Below, one piece after another: positions 10,570-22,879 of a stretch of 64,000 bases of DNA. The notes under the pieces were generated by a model. That model ran no database searches and was not told the DNA's origin. It worked only from the letters and a program-made list of their open reading frames with translations. Each line of letters begins with the position of its first letter. The first letter of the stretch is position 1. The DNA lies in assembly GCA_028583605.1 (NCBI GenBank), contig CM053330.1, forward strand, positions 24,383,233 to 24,447,232, written 5' to 3'. This DNA comes from Dastarcus helophoroides (Eukaryota > Arthropoda > Insecta > Coleoptera > Bothrideridae). Made by a program: the position numbers and the translations under genes.

Positions 10570-11040
10570 GCTACGGGCAGTCGCCAGTTATCACATAAAA
10601 TAATAATTCATTAGATGGTTCCAAAACATTTTTACTTACAACCTTCTTAAAATTGTCTGAAAATGTTGACGACCTCCAGCATATTTTGAAAGGTGACATT
10701 TTTTTTAAATTTCGACTTTAATCTCGAAATTTCGATTTTTTCAGAAAGTTCAAACTTTAAAATTTAATTCTTTTTTCATTTTTTCTTTTGACTTACAGAA
10801 TCCTTCGTTAAAGATGGTTTAAAAATTTGGACTTCTTTGAATTTTAAGTGAATATTTCAGGTAAAATTCGAAAGTAAAAAAAAACTGTTTATAAATATTC
10901 AGGATTTTATCTAAACTTTGACCATTTTTACGAAGAAAATAACCTTCAGAAATATAATTTTGGTCGAAGTAGATACTTACGAATGTAATTTTATAAGTTT
11001 CGATTTAGTACCTAAAAAAAATAACAAAATAATGTAAACG
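10570..11040. repeat. Short degenerate T-rich repeat stretch and unassigned sequence
   Basis: About 10690-10800 shows TTTCGACTTTAATCTCGAAA-type words; the rest is AT-rich without recognisable content. Confidence 0.4.
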
Positions 11041-12571
11041 TTCAATCCGATGGTCCAATAAGTGACTTAAGCGACTCCTACCACGAGATTAATTTGGCGC
11101 TTAAAGAATTGGGCGCGTTGCTAACTACTACGCCATGTAGGTATTTTAATTAACACGTCGGGTTTTGTTTGGGGCGAATGGGCAGTCGAGAAAATCGCAA
11201 TAAACGTCAGTTATTAGTGGGGAATATTACTCGGACATCTGCTTCTGTCGTCGCGCTTCAAAGACTGGGACACCAATATGTACATGTGGGGCACCTGCCC
11301 GCCGATACATGCGGTGACCGACCTAGCATGACGGTCACCCCCTTTGCTTTCGCCGAAGAACAAAAGATCATTCTTCCGTTGGTATTTTGTAAATTTCGTT
11401 CGAGCGGCAAATGGCTCCAGGATTCCGAATTTAAGCTTCGAATGCTATCAAATGAGACACGATAATACAAAAGTCGTGTTTATACTGAAAAATTTCAAGT
11501 TTATGAAAGAACATTGTAAACTTATAGAAGAATCGCTTCGCTTATACCCAACGATTTAAGGGACTTTTTTATTTTTCGTGCATATCAAGGTTTTGTACGT
11601 AAATGTTTTATTTTTGCAGCCGCGATTGCAATGCGAAGACATGTTACCGTTGTGCCGCAGATGTGCTTTATCTAGCGATGCCTTGCATGTTAATAAGACG
11701 ATTCAAATAAAATCAAATTACAATTTCTATCTCGTTTACCTTTAACCAGAGTTTATTTTACCTATTTTATTACGAGGATGCAAATGCATTCTCAGGAAAA
11801 CTGTCCAAGGCCGAATATGTCGTTCTATTTTAGGCCCTATCTAATCCAATATTAGAGGACACCGAGAACATTGATTGGGGTTAAGTAAACCTCTTCAGCG
11901 ATATACAGAGCAAAACCGCAACGGTTTACTGTCATCTTTATCTTGGGGCTGTGACGTGTTCAATATTGAGATTGTGAAAGAGCACCTGGCCCCGTGCGCC
12001 CACCATCCAGGGAGTTTATTTTAAGAATAAAGCGTTATTGGATAGAGCCGTACTACTGGGGCTAATTAACTAATATTGCTTTTTCTCAGAAACACTCGTA
12101 TTCGGATCTTTATGTTTATGACCTATTAATTTTAATTGATGTCCTGCCACAGAGCAAGATCGGATTTTATGGCATCGATTATTCTGGAAGTGTGCCATAT
12201 TGGCGGCGATCTCGAAAAAACGCACAAAGTACGGGACGCTTTGCTGTTAATTAGAAATTGATTGATTACGCTCTTTCGCTAGTGATGGAAAAATTATGGG
12301 ACATTCCCAGTAAAAAAAATAGAAAAGCTTTGGTTGTCCATTTCCTCCGAGCAGATCCTCAAATATCTGTTAAAAGCGACACTACTTCGCATCTTGCGAA
12401 CAAGAGAACTGCTTTCAGATCAGCTTATCTACATATATAGCGTGGCACAGACCAAAAGCTCTGAACATTATTTGTCAGATTTTCAGACCTTAGGAACCCA
12501 AAACTGGTTTCGATCTTGTTAGATGTCGTCAGTTTGGTAATACTCAAGTCTTAAGAAATCCCAAATATTAC
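11041..12571. other. Non-repetitive intronic stretch with no recognised gene
   Basis: Moderate GC, with few of the degenerate words. A 98-codon open frame (11169-11465; first true ATG near 11178, MGSRENRNKRQLL) has no recognised domain or splice context. About 11660-11725 matches the dispersed repeat at 1965-2100. Two short overlapping frames around 12258-12522 are also unrecognised. Nothing further is seen. Confidence 0.4.
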
Positions 12572-15489
12572 CAGGCGCGTGCGGTAAATTTTCTCAATAT
12601 GATGCAACTCTTTGAAATGCCGCCCCATAAACGTTTTTTCTACTTCTTTTTTTGAAAATCCTAATTTTTTCTCACAATGTCGAACTTTCCTCGAAATTTT
12701 ATTGTTAAAAATTATTAACTTGTAACCTTCTTAAAATTTCAACTTAAGAAGAAACACTTCGACGTTATTTTTCAAAATTTAAATACTTTTAAAATTTTTA
12801 AAAATGTTTACTTCATAATTGGGCTTTTTTTGAAAATTTTTATTTTTTTAATATTTCGTCCTTTTCTCGGAATTTTTATTTTGTTATTAATTTCAATTTT
12901 CTTCGAAGAATTCGGCATTTTTAAAAACATTAGTTTTTTATAAATGTCGTCTTTGAACATTTCGATTCACGAATTTTCGACCTTTTAAAATTTTTGACTT
13001 TTTAAAAATTCCACTCTTTTTTTAACTTTTGCCCTTTTGAACATTTCAAATTTTTTCAAAATATTGACCTTTAAAAATTGCGTTTTTTCAATGTCCACCT
13101 TATTTGAAAGATTTGAACTACTTTTTTTGAAAATGTTAAATTTCGAAAATATTGACGAAGTTCTGACCGCGACTTTTTTTTTCATGTTTTCACTTTTTTT
13201 AAAAGATTCATTCTTTTTTCAAAATTTCAACTTTTTTTGAAAAATGCCACCTTTTTTTGAATATTTTTTTTTTTGAAATTTTCAAATTTCTCGAAATATC
13301 GTCGTTTTTCCAGATTTCATTTTTTTTCTTTGAAATTTTTGCCTTTTTGAATATTTTGATTTTCTTTTTTTGATTCGATATTGAAATTCTATTTTATTTT
13401 TAAATCTAACTTGAAAATTTCGAATTTTTTTGTAAATTTTGGCACTCCTTTCAAAAATATCAAATTTCACAGTTTCCACCTTTTTCAGCATTTCCATCCT
13501 TTTTAAATATGACTTTTTCCTAAATTTTAGATTATTATAAAAATTTTGATCTTTGATTACAACTTTCAAAAATTTTTGAAAAACTTTACTTTGGAAAATT
13601 TTGACGTTATTGAAAATGTTTGCTTATACTTTTTTGTAAACTTTTTATAAAACTTCTACTCAAAATTCCCTTCTACTTTTCCCAATATTTTGATTTATTC
13701 GAAAAATTTTACTTTTTAAAAAAATTAATAAAGGTGTTTACTTTTTGCTTCAATTACCATTTTTTTTTAAGTTCGAATATTTCAAATTTTGACCTCCTTC
13801 AGGATTGAGTTTTTTTGAAGATTTGAAATTTTGTTAAACATTTTTACTTTCATAGTTTACTTTTTGGCATAATTTCATATTTTGAAATTTTTTATATTAT
13901 CGTAAGAACTCGCTCGACCTGTAAAAATGTTACAATCTTTTTTACTAATTTCCAGTTTTTTTAAATTCTTCGAAAATTTGATTTGTTCTCTCAGTTTTTA
14001 CTTTACTTATAGATTTTAACTATTGACCTTTTAGAATTTTTTAGAATTCTATATCTTTATTTTTTTTTTGTCTTTTTGGACTGACAAAATTTTAATTTTT
14101 TTTTCAAAATTTCGATTTTTTCTTTAAAATGTCAAATTTCCCTCCAAATTTTGAAATTTTTTCTTGTTAAGTTAATTTGAATTTTTTTTCCACAATGTTG
14201 ACTTTCAAAATTTTGTTCTTTTTATAATATTCACTTTTATCAAAAATTCCAATTTTTTGCAATTTTTTATTATTTCAAAATGTCGATTTTAAAAATGTTT
14301 TCTTATTTATAATTTTCACTTTTAACAAAAATTCCAATCATTTTTAAAATGTTCGACTACTTCTCAAAATTTAGATTTTTTTTTAAAAGTATTTCATCTT
14401 TGGCTCTAAATTTCTAAAAAAAAAAATATTTAGTATTATGGTTTTTTTAAGTTTTAACCCTTTTTAAAATGCCGTCTTGGTTTCATAATTTTTAAATTTT
14501 TTAAAAAGCTACTTTTTTAGACTTACTTTTTTCAAAATGTTTTTGAATTTTCTCTTTGTTCAACCTTTTAAAATATTGTCTTATGGAGCCAAAATTTAAT
14601 TTTCACGTTTGTCCTGAAAATTTGACTGTAAGCTTGAATTTTTGACTTTTTGAAATAATACCTAACTGTTTTCTCATTTATCTAATCCCGATTGGCCCAT
14701 CTTTTATCGCGAAATTTTTCAAATTTCGATTCTTTTTAGAAATTTTTAGTTTAATCTCCAAAATAATAAGTATGTTACAATGTTAACTCAAAATTTTGAG
14801 AAAAAACGAAAATTTTGAGAAAAAATTCGACATTTAGGAAAAAGCGATCAAACTTTTTTTAGTTTTTTGCTTTTCATGAATATCAATTTTGTCTCAAAAT
14901 TTGGAATTTTTTTAAACATTTTTTAGGTAACACTCAAGTTTTATTTATATTTTTCTTAATTTTCCTCAAACGATGTCTTTATTTTTTTCTTCTTCTGTTT
15001 ACGAAATTGGGACTTGATTAGTGAGATGTGATTGATGACTTTTTTTTAATGTCAAGAAGTTTTTTTAAAAATATTTGTCAGTTTTATATCTACTAATTTC
15101 CATTCTATCTAAATCGCGAGTTTAAATTTGAAATTTTGTCCGTAAAGAGTTCTTCACTTTTTTGGAAATCATAATTTTAATTTTTTAATTTTGAAAAAAA
15201 ATTTTATACACTTTGGAATTATATTTAATTTTCAGCTTAAACTTTTAACAAGAATTCTAAAAAAAGTTCTGAATTAAAAAACACATTAAAATTTGAAGAG
15301 GAGGCGCACTCAACTCATCGAAGAGCCGCATTTACCCACCTTTGACATAGACGATATGGATAAGCGATGTGTAAAAATTTTTAATTATTGAATGGCTTAA
15401 ATTATATTTTGATCTAGCTGCTTATGCCGCCCCCTTAAGATGCCGCCTGATGCGGTTGCCTCTTTGCATCATAGCACGGCACAGCCCTG
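12572..15489. mobile_element. hAT-like non-autonomous element filled with T-rich degenerate repeat
   Basis: The left end CAGGCGCGTGCGGT and the reverse complement of the right end, CAGGGCTGTGCCGT, match in most positions. Both are followed by TATGATGCAA and GC-rich words (GCCGCCCC / GGGGGCGGC). The flanking 8-mers AATATTAC (12564-12571) and AATGTTAC (15490-15497) agree at 7 of 8 positions, the length expected for hAT target duplications. The ~2.9-kb interior has no transposase. From 12640 to about 14700 it is a field of TTTTTGAAAATTTCGACTTT-type repeats, followed by a short A-rich stretch near 14780-14880 and AT-rich sequence. Small open frames within are repeat readings. Confidence 0.72.
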
Positions 15490-15790
15490 AATGTTACTAA
15501 GTGCAACTATAGGTATAGCACCACCTATTGGTCTATGGAAGAATCAATCAAATAGCTTTCAAAAGCGTCAAACAAATATAATACAATCTAGACTGCCCTA
15601 GTGTAGCCCTCTAAAAGTTAAAACCTGTAGGACCGGAGCAGAGGTAACTGAACTACCAACAGTTGACCCAGTGACGTCTAGCAGAATGGTCACTCTGAAA
15701 AAGTTCCAGAGATCTTTAATGCTCTTGACTGTTTTCTCGAAATGTCCACTTTTTTTACAATAGCGAATTTTTCTAAACAAAAATTTTCAA
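15490..15790. other. Unassigned sequence
   Basis: About 300 bp of unremarkable sequence between the hAT-like element and the next repeat field. No gene or known repeat is seen. Confidence 0.4.
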
Positions 15791-16400
15791 CATAACAAAT
15801 TCCATTAATTTCGATTTTTGTTCAAAATTTTGACTTCTTTCTTTGAAACTTTTAAATCGATTTTTTACTTTTTCCGAGTTTTACAATTTTTTTTTGGAAA
15901 AACTCCAACTGTTCCCAGAAAGACTATTCCTCGAAATTCTGCTTATTCTAAATACATCTTATTGCACAACTTTCGAGGTTTTTCTCAAAATTTTCATCAT
16001 ATCGACTTTACCCTAAAAATGTATTTACTTATATTTATAGAAATACAGTCTTTCGAAATTTCCACATACATGGATATGATTACAATTTTCGTAAGTTTTA
16101 TTTTCGGCCGAAACCAGAACAACACCGAATTCTATTTTCGACTAAATTTAGTTTAGGTCGGTCTCCACTCTACTAACATTTGTTTTATGAAATTTGGACT
16201 TTCATCTCAAAATAACGTCTTATTTCCTCCACATTTGGACTGTTTTCTTTAAATTCCATACAATATCGGTTGTTTCTAGTTTCCAATTATATACTTCGAC
16301 TGATCCCTAGAAAAATGTTTTGATAAATTTAAAGGGTTATATCGATCGAAATAATTAGGGAATAATAACTTGGAATTTTGAAAAAAAAAAAAATTAAGAA
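15791..16400 (+). repeat. Degenerate T-rich repeat field, eroded
   Basis: It shows TTTCGATTTTTGTTCAAAAT-type words, less regular than elsewhere. The 112-codon open frame at 15818-16156 reads through this field and is not credited as a gene. Confidence 0.45.
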
Positions 16401-16531
16401 TATTTTTTAGCGAGTGCTAAAGTCACAAAAGGTTTAACAAATTGAGCACCCACGCAAGCGCTGTTTGAGGCAATCTTTAAGAGATCGGTTATTCTTATCC
16501 AAAAAGAAAAGTTAGCTGACGGTCTAGATAT

Positions 16532-17831
16532 TATTGATGTAACAAATATTCGCATTCGCATTCGCCAATATTCGCATGTTTTTTAATATTCGCATTTCCA
16601 TTCGTATTTGCAAGAAATTAAGCCAATATATTGCGAATGTATTTGGCAATAACAAGGGGCATTATTTATGAAATAGCAATGCAACTGCTAAGCTAAGCTA
16701 AGGCAGATTTCTTAAAGTCGAGTGATAAAGATTTATTTAGAAAATAACTAATGCAGTAATTTATCCAGTCCCACCTAATAAAAAATATTTTTAAATCACC
16801 TTGTTTTCTCTTCCTACTAGATAGCAACAATAAGGTAGGGCGGGACGCTTGCCCTCCCCCGGTAATTTGTAGTAAAAATTCTTTAAATAATATTTATCTG
16901 GATATTTTAAAAAATATTTTTTGAAATTTTTGAATTTTTGTAAAAGCATAAACTGCAAAAAATTCAAACTTTAACTTGTTTCGTAAAATTTCAATAATGG
17001 ATATTTTCTGATGTGGCAGGAGAGGGGCTTGTCCCTCACTCCGGCAGTCGTTAAAAAATAAATACAGTCAAGTAATTTCGAGTCTTTTTTTTGAAATTTC
17101 GATCTTTTTCTCTAAATTTTCCTCAAAATTCGCCCTTTTTTTTCGAAATTGGGACAAAATTTGACACTCGCTGGAAAATTTCGAATTTTCACTAAATTTA
17201 GACTTTTTTCTCGAAATTTTGATCCCTTTTTTAAAATGTTGATCTTTTGCCCGAAATTTTGATTTTTTTAAAAACTAGGTTTTCGAAACCTTAATTTTTA
17301 TCTCAAAAATCGTATTTTTCGCCGAAATTTCGATTCTTTTCATATTTTTAAAAAAGGACATTTTTATATTAAATTGGATTTCCTGAAAATTCCAACTTTA
17401 TCCCAAAACTGTATTTTTTATTATAATTCGTCTTTTTCTAAATTACGACTTTTTACTCAAAATTCTTTTCCTCTAATAATTGGACTGGAAATTTCAATTT
17501 GGTTTTCAAAATTTGTCTTATTCTCAAAATTTCAAATGGAGCTTTTTTTATCCAAAATTTCACTTTTTCTCAATTTTTTTTTATTTTTCTAAAATTTTGA
17601 CAATAATATTTTTACGAAATTTAGAGAAAAATATTTCTTGTAAATTTCGAGATTATGTCAACATTTAAATAAAAATTGTCAGAGAAATATTTTTAAAAAC
17701 TCGTTTTCTCTTCCCCAAATGTGGTTTATTCTGGAAATTGCGACTTTTATCACAACATTTTCTAAGTAAGTCCCATTAAAAGTCAACATTTGCCTTTGCT
17801 AATGTGGGAAAACCAACATTTTACATCCCTA
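16532..17831. mobile_element. Candidate TIR element (TAGGGATGTAA type) enclosing a T-rich field
   Basis: The left end TATTGATGTAACAAATATTC is followed by repeated ATTCGCATTCGC words. The right end, TTTTACATCCCTA at 17819-17831, reverse-complements to TAGGGATGTAAAATGTTGG. The flanking 8-mers CTAGATAT and CTACTGAT match only 5 of 8. The interior holds the TTTCGACTTTTT-type field at 17080-17760. It is weaker than the other hAT-like calls. Confidence 0.35.
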
Positions 17832-18440
17832 CTACTGATATAGTGGAAGAAACAGGTGATGAAAAAATCAAATAAAATAAGTGCCTCTCAGTAACACTGG
17901 TATTTTTACTAATTAACTCGAATTTTAAAAAGCGGGTTTTGAAATAGGGCAAATCTGAAAGATTTATTTGATTGTTGATGAAGCAAACGATTAATAAGCG
18001 TTGAATTTAATCAACGAATTAGGTTGAATTAATGTAATAATGACAAGGTCTCGGGAAGATTTCTTTTTTAATTGCAGCAGTTGCAAAGTAATTACACAAT
18101 TAAAGCGAAGATGATTTCCATTCGTACATTTGTAATCATGCGACGAGCATATTTATGTGGAAGCGTTTTAGATGTGCCACTGCCCACGGTGTTCCATCAT
18201 AATTAATGGAGTAAATTTAATGAAATAATTCCAGTTGCCTAAATACAACTTCCGCCGAGTTGTTAGATTCGTCACTGTGGTTTATTCATGTCACAAGTTT
18301 AACTTAATCTTTGCTGATGAAGGGTGGTTATTTTTCCTGTACTCGATGTTTATGAACAGTGGAATATTTCGATTGCTAGACCACAGCAATTGTCGCCTTA
18401 GGGAAGACTCCAGCCAAGAGATTGGAGATGAAAAAAATGC
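17832..18440. other. Non-repetitive island, possible regulatory sequence
   Basis: About 17990-18440 is free of the degenerate words and contains several ATTAAT/TAAT homeodomain-like cores plus GC-richer blocks such as GTGCCACTGCCCACGGTG. No open frame is convincing. A conserved enhancer is possible but untested. Confidence 0.3.
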
Positions 18441-18930
18441 GACTTAAAATATTGGCAGGAAATTAAAAAATGGTGAAAATGTCGAATTCGAAGATGTCAT
18501 TATTTATCAGAAAAACAGTGTCCTTAAATATTAGGGAATAGACGAAAACACTTGTGAAAATGGCAAATTTGAAGTCATTCTTTTTTTTTGCGGAAAAAGC
18601 ATGACTTAAAATATTAGAGCGGCGATGAAAAATTTTGTCTTAAACGCAAAGCCATAGATGTTCTTTCTTTAAGAGAGAAAAATAATTTCAAATATTCGGG
18701 CGATAAAAACATTTGTCAAAATGTCGAATTCGAAGACGTTCATTCTTTAATAGAAAAAACGGTGACTTTCTTTAACTATAGATAGGGGACGAAACTTGTC
18801 AGAAAGTTAACTTTAAAAATGTTCTTCGTTGGTTAGACGATGAATAAATTTGTCAAAATGTGGAGGTCGAAGGAACTTACTCATTTGTTAACAGAAAAAA
18901 AACAGTGACTTTAAACATTGCACCGGAGAC
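18440..18930 (+). repeat. Degenerate ~81-bp tandem repeat, about six copies
   Basis: The landmark GTCGAATTCGAAGATGTCAT recurs in modified form at 18481, 18562, 18641, 18723, 18805 and 18860 (spacings 81, 79, 82, 82, 55). Units also share AGAAAAAACGGTGACTT and GACGAAAACACTTGTCAAAA-like blocks. Confidence 0.6.
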
Positions 18931-20260
18931 GTTATTGATATTAAGAGTAAGCAATCGACAAAACGATGGCAGCTTATTATTCCTTGCTTACTGTTAGGTT
19001 ATGTTGCGAATATTCAATATTCCATCCATGAGTTGAGTTATGCTGAAGCGAAATGTATTGTTCGAAAAGTATTGTGGAATTCCTCACGTAGATAACCCGT
19101 GCCGTACCTGTAGCCCGAGCTTGCTGTCTCGTCCGTGACTACCTCTAGATTCACTAGACCGTCGCATCACTTGAATGCTAATTTCCCTTTACCACATTAA
19201 CTCCATACGAGACTCATCAAGTACCCAAGTCGCGCCACATTGGAATGAATGCTTGATGCTTTTGATGCTTGCTTGCCTAGTCGCAATACCAAACAAATAC
19301 GCTCAACAACCCACAACTCAATTAGATAATGATTCAACCTACAAGGCTTTGAGGCAGTTTGAATTCTTTTCGCCACAGATCCATCGAATGATGTTTCGTC
19401 GAATCTTTCGATCCTATCAGAGAAATATTTCAAACTCATTCAAATGTTTTAAACATTTCGATTTTTTCAAAGAGAAGTATCATCAAGAGTATCACTCAGC
19501 CTTACGATACCTAATTTTGTTTATATTGACGAAGCAAAGAGTGTCACTCTGTATATTTTGAATAGCGGTCGACCATGACTTCGTCGGCGTGAATTGAGAA
19601 GATAACTTAACCTTTTGACGTCGTATTCTTAAATTGTCGAAGAGGGATCCATAGCTTTAGTTAGAAAAGGGCAAAAGGGCCTTATTTCGTAAATTTTAAA
19701 TTAATATTTGATAACTCATTGGCGATACTACCAAATATTAGTAGCCGGTTCACCGTAATTTATGTTGACAGAAAAGACAAAATCGCATTATTGTAAGAAA
19801 AAATCGAAACTACCACCGTTGTGTGAAAAATTCAATAATTCGCCCAACATATTTAGCTTGAAAAAAAAAATAAAAAATAATCATTTCAGGAAAAAATCCA
19901 ATAAAACTATTGTGAATATTCATTTTTATTTACAAACATCAAGTAAGCGTCTGATTCTCGAGCGTTTCAATGCGACCGCACATAAATTCGAATTTTATTT
20001 AACTTTCTCATTTAACTGAAAAAAAATTTTTAATTGATAAAAAGTCAATACACACTTTCTCATTTAACTCTAAAAAACATTTTTTTTAATTTATAAACTT
20101 TCGATAGACACGAAATTGTACAAAAAAATCCTACAGAATCGTAAGGTCTAGAAAGTATGAGGATAACGTTTTTTTAACAATATTCACTGTTTAAAAAGTA
20201 TTTGCTGCAAAATGATTCTTTCAATATTTAACCTTAAACAAAATTGTCAAAAACAAAACC
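18931..20260. other. Unassigned sequence with no supported gene
   Basis: Mixed composition. A 128-codon frame (19175-19561, MLISLYHINSIRDSSSTQ) overlaps an 80-codon frame on the other strand. Neither has a recognisable domain. 19762-20019 is a lysine/phenylalanine-rich low-complexity reading. Confidence 0.35.
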
Positions 20261-20299
20261 GTCAATAGATTAAAAAGAAAGCAAAAAGGCACTCGTTCT

Positions 20300-22440
20300 T
20301 CACTGATGCTGTGGCGGATCCGGAAATACTAACAAGAGAGGGAGAATAAATCTCAATTGCAAAAAAGGTCAACATTTTATAAAAGAATTTGAATTTTTCC
20401 AAAAAAAAATTAAAATATAAAAATCCAATCCTTGACAAAAAAAACCAAAGTTTTGAGAAAGTCGACATTTTTAAAAAGTTGCAATTTAAAAAAAATAATT
20501 CATATTTTGAAATCGTTAAAACCTTCGTAAAAGTGGAATATTGGAAAAAGGACCAACTTTGCAAATAGTCAAATTTTGAAAAAAGTCAAAACTTTCAGAA
20601 AGATCAAATCTACAAGGAAAATTAAAATTTTAAAAAAATATGGAAATTTTAAAAATACGACATTTTCAAAATGATCTAACTCTTGAAAAGAGTGTAAATT
20701 TTCAATAGACGAATTGTCTAAATAGAAAAATCAAGTTTCCTTACCAAACAGCAGGAAAGCAGAGTTGACATTTGGAAAAATATTTGAATTTTCATAAATC
20801 AAAACTTCAACAAGTCAAAATTTAGAAAAAAGCTAAATTTTCAAAAGTGGACCTTCTAGAAAAGATCAAAATTTTAAAAAATCGAAAACAATGTTCAAAA
20901 GAAAAGAGTTTAATTTAAACATTAAAAAGTCGAATTTTTTAAAACGTTTAGACAAAAAATGTTTAAAGAAAGTAAGATTTTCCAAGTCCGATTTTTAAAA
21001 AAATCGTTCAATAAAATCGAACTCTACAAATTAAGTATGGTGGAACGGACTGGTCCTTGGTTATCTTCAAAAATTGAAATACAGTGAGTATCTCTCTGAA
21101 GATGACAGCTTGGCTGTCGAACCGCGTTAGAGTAACGTTTGTTGCGTTTTTTAATCTTTCTTGGTTTCAGGGAACAAGTTTTGTTTTTCAATTTTTACAA
21201 ATTAAGTAGATTTCTAGTATTTTTGAAAAAAAGTAGAACTTTACAAAAGGAAAGATAAAATTTTAAAGAGTCAGATTTTGGAAAAAATAGAAATTTGCAA
21301 ATGAGTCGAAATTTTGAAACAGTCGAAACTTTCAAAATAGGTCAAAATTTTGAAAAGAAATCCATAATCTTGAAAAAAGTGAGAATTATTAAATTGAAAT
21401 TGTAAAAAGTAAAAATTTTCGAAAAAAATTCAAAATTTTCAAAGAAAACGAATTCTTTTAAAAGTTTTGAAATTTTCAGAAAAGTTAAAATTTTGAAAAA
21501 AGGTGACAATCTTGAAAAAGTCAAAAAGGACGTAATTTTTAAATAAATCGGAATTTTCAAGAGTCGGAATTTGAAGTTCTGAAAAATATAGCATTTTTTA
21601 AAAGTAACATTTAAGAAAATTGAAATGTCGAGTAAAAAGGTTTAGAAAAACTAGAATTAAAAAAAATTAAAAAATTGAGACTACACTACGAGAGAAAAGT
21701 TTAAATTTTCCAGAAATATACAATTATTTAAAAATAAAACCGAAAAATTATTTAGAAAATCAAAATTTCCCAAATGTTAAAATTTCAAAAAAACATAAAT
21801 TTACAAAAAATTGAAATTTGAGAGGTGAAACTTTCAAGATAGATCGAATTTTGAAAAAAAAAGACAGACATTTTGAGAAAAAAAAATCGATAGTTCGAAA
21901 GGAATGGATGTATTTTAAAAAATACGATGAAATTCAAAATTTTTAAAAAAGTCCAAATTTTCAAAAAATGCCATTTTTAAAATTTTTAAAAATAAAGATT
22001 TTTTGGAAAATAAACAAGCTTACAAAAAAGTCAAAACATCTAGAAACTCAAAATTAAAAAAAAACCAAATTTTCAGAAAGATTAAAATTTCCATTAAAAT
22101 TGGAATTTCAAAACTGTCGAAACTTCGGAAGAAGTCGCAGTTTAAACAAAAAGGCGAAATTTTCAAAAAATGGTATTTTCCAAAAACAGTAAAAATCATA
22201 TTTTTAACAAAGTTTAAATTTTCAAACAGCTTAAATTTTTTGAAATATAGTTTAAATTGTCAAAAACGTATAATTTTTCAAAAAGGTCAATATTTAGAAA
22301 AACAGTTAAAATTTCGAGAAAAAGTCGAAATTTTGAAGTAATTATAATTAAAAAAACAGCGGATATTTTGATAAATGCAAAAATTTCGCTAGTCGAAATT
22401 TTTTTAAAAATCAATTTTTTCAAACGAGTCGATCAGTCGC
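20300..22440 (-). repeat. Degenerate A-rich repeat field with a hAT-like left edge
   Basis: It is A-type (GAAAAAGTCGAAATTTTGAA) across about 2 kb, interrupted at 21040-21190 by a unique stem-loop repeat. The left boundary GCTGTGGCGGATCCGGAAAT resembles hAT ends of the CAGGGGCGGATCC class, but no convincing matching right end was found. Open frames within are low complexity. Confidence 0.5.
21085..21190 (+). repeat. Stem-loop repeat with hammerhead-like core (copy A)
   Basis: CTGAAGA (21096-21102) is followed by a hairpin GACAG-CTTGG-CTGTC and then GAAC-CGCG, and downstream by TTTTTTAATCTTTCTTGGTT. The diverged copy at 52440-52545 on the minus strand has CTGAAGA, a similar hairpin and GAAA-CGCG. 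The order CUGANGA / stem / GAAA recalls the hammerhead motifs found in Penelope-like retroelements, but one extra base precedes the stem and copy A has GAAC. Activity is doubtful. Confidence 0.45.
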
Positions 22441-22879
22441 CCTTCCTGCTGAAATATATCTCTTGTTTGTCACCATTAATTTTAATTGGCTTTAAAGTTT
22501 ATTAATCTGTAATATCAAACTGAAGGAACCGCATTTTAATATTCAGGCTTCGAGAAAGATGGCGCAGCAGATGGCGCGTGGCCATGGCAGGTGCCAGCCG
22601 CATTTTAAATTTAAAATCATTATGGAGATGTATTTTTTAGGTCTCTTAAAAATTGTAGTTTTTTTTTATTATTATATGTTTGTTGTCTCGAGTCATGACC
22701 AGCTGTTTAGCGAGAAGGTAATTAAAACGTATCTGCTGAATTATAGGTGAAATTCACGCGTGCATGCACCCAGGAATTCTCAATTTGAACAAGGTAATAA
22801 TGATTCTTGGACTTGTATGCTTAAAATTTATACTGTCTTCTCAAGCTATAAATATATCTAATAAAAAAATAAAATAAAG
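22441..22879. other. Unassigned sequence upstream of hAT-like element
   Basis: About 440 bp with a GC-richer block near 22560 (GGCGCAGCAGATGGCGCGTG). No supported gene. Confidence 0.35.

Noticed and set aside
13282..13569. Lysine-rich and phenylalanine-rich open frames in repeat fields
   Set aside because: Their composition follows directly from AAA/TTT repeats; similar frames occur in every field.
19175..19561. 128-codon plus-strand open frame overlapped by an 80-codon minus frame
   Set aside because: Neither translation resembles a known protein; mutual overlap suggests chance.
21085..21190. Confident hammerhead ribozyme
   Set aside because: An extra base between CTGAAGA and the hairpin and GAAC in place of GAAA make activity unlikely in this copy; retained only as a hammerhead-like repeat.
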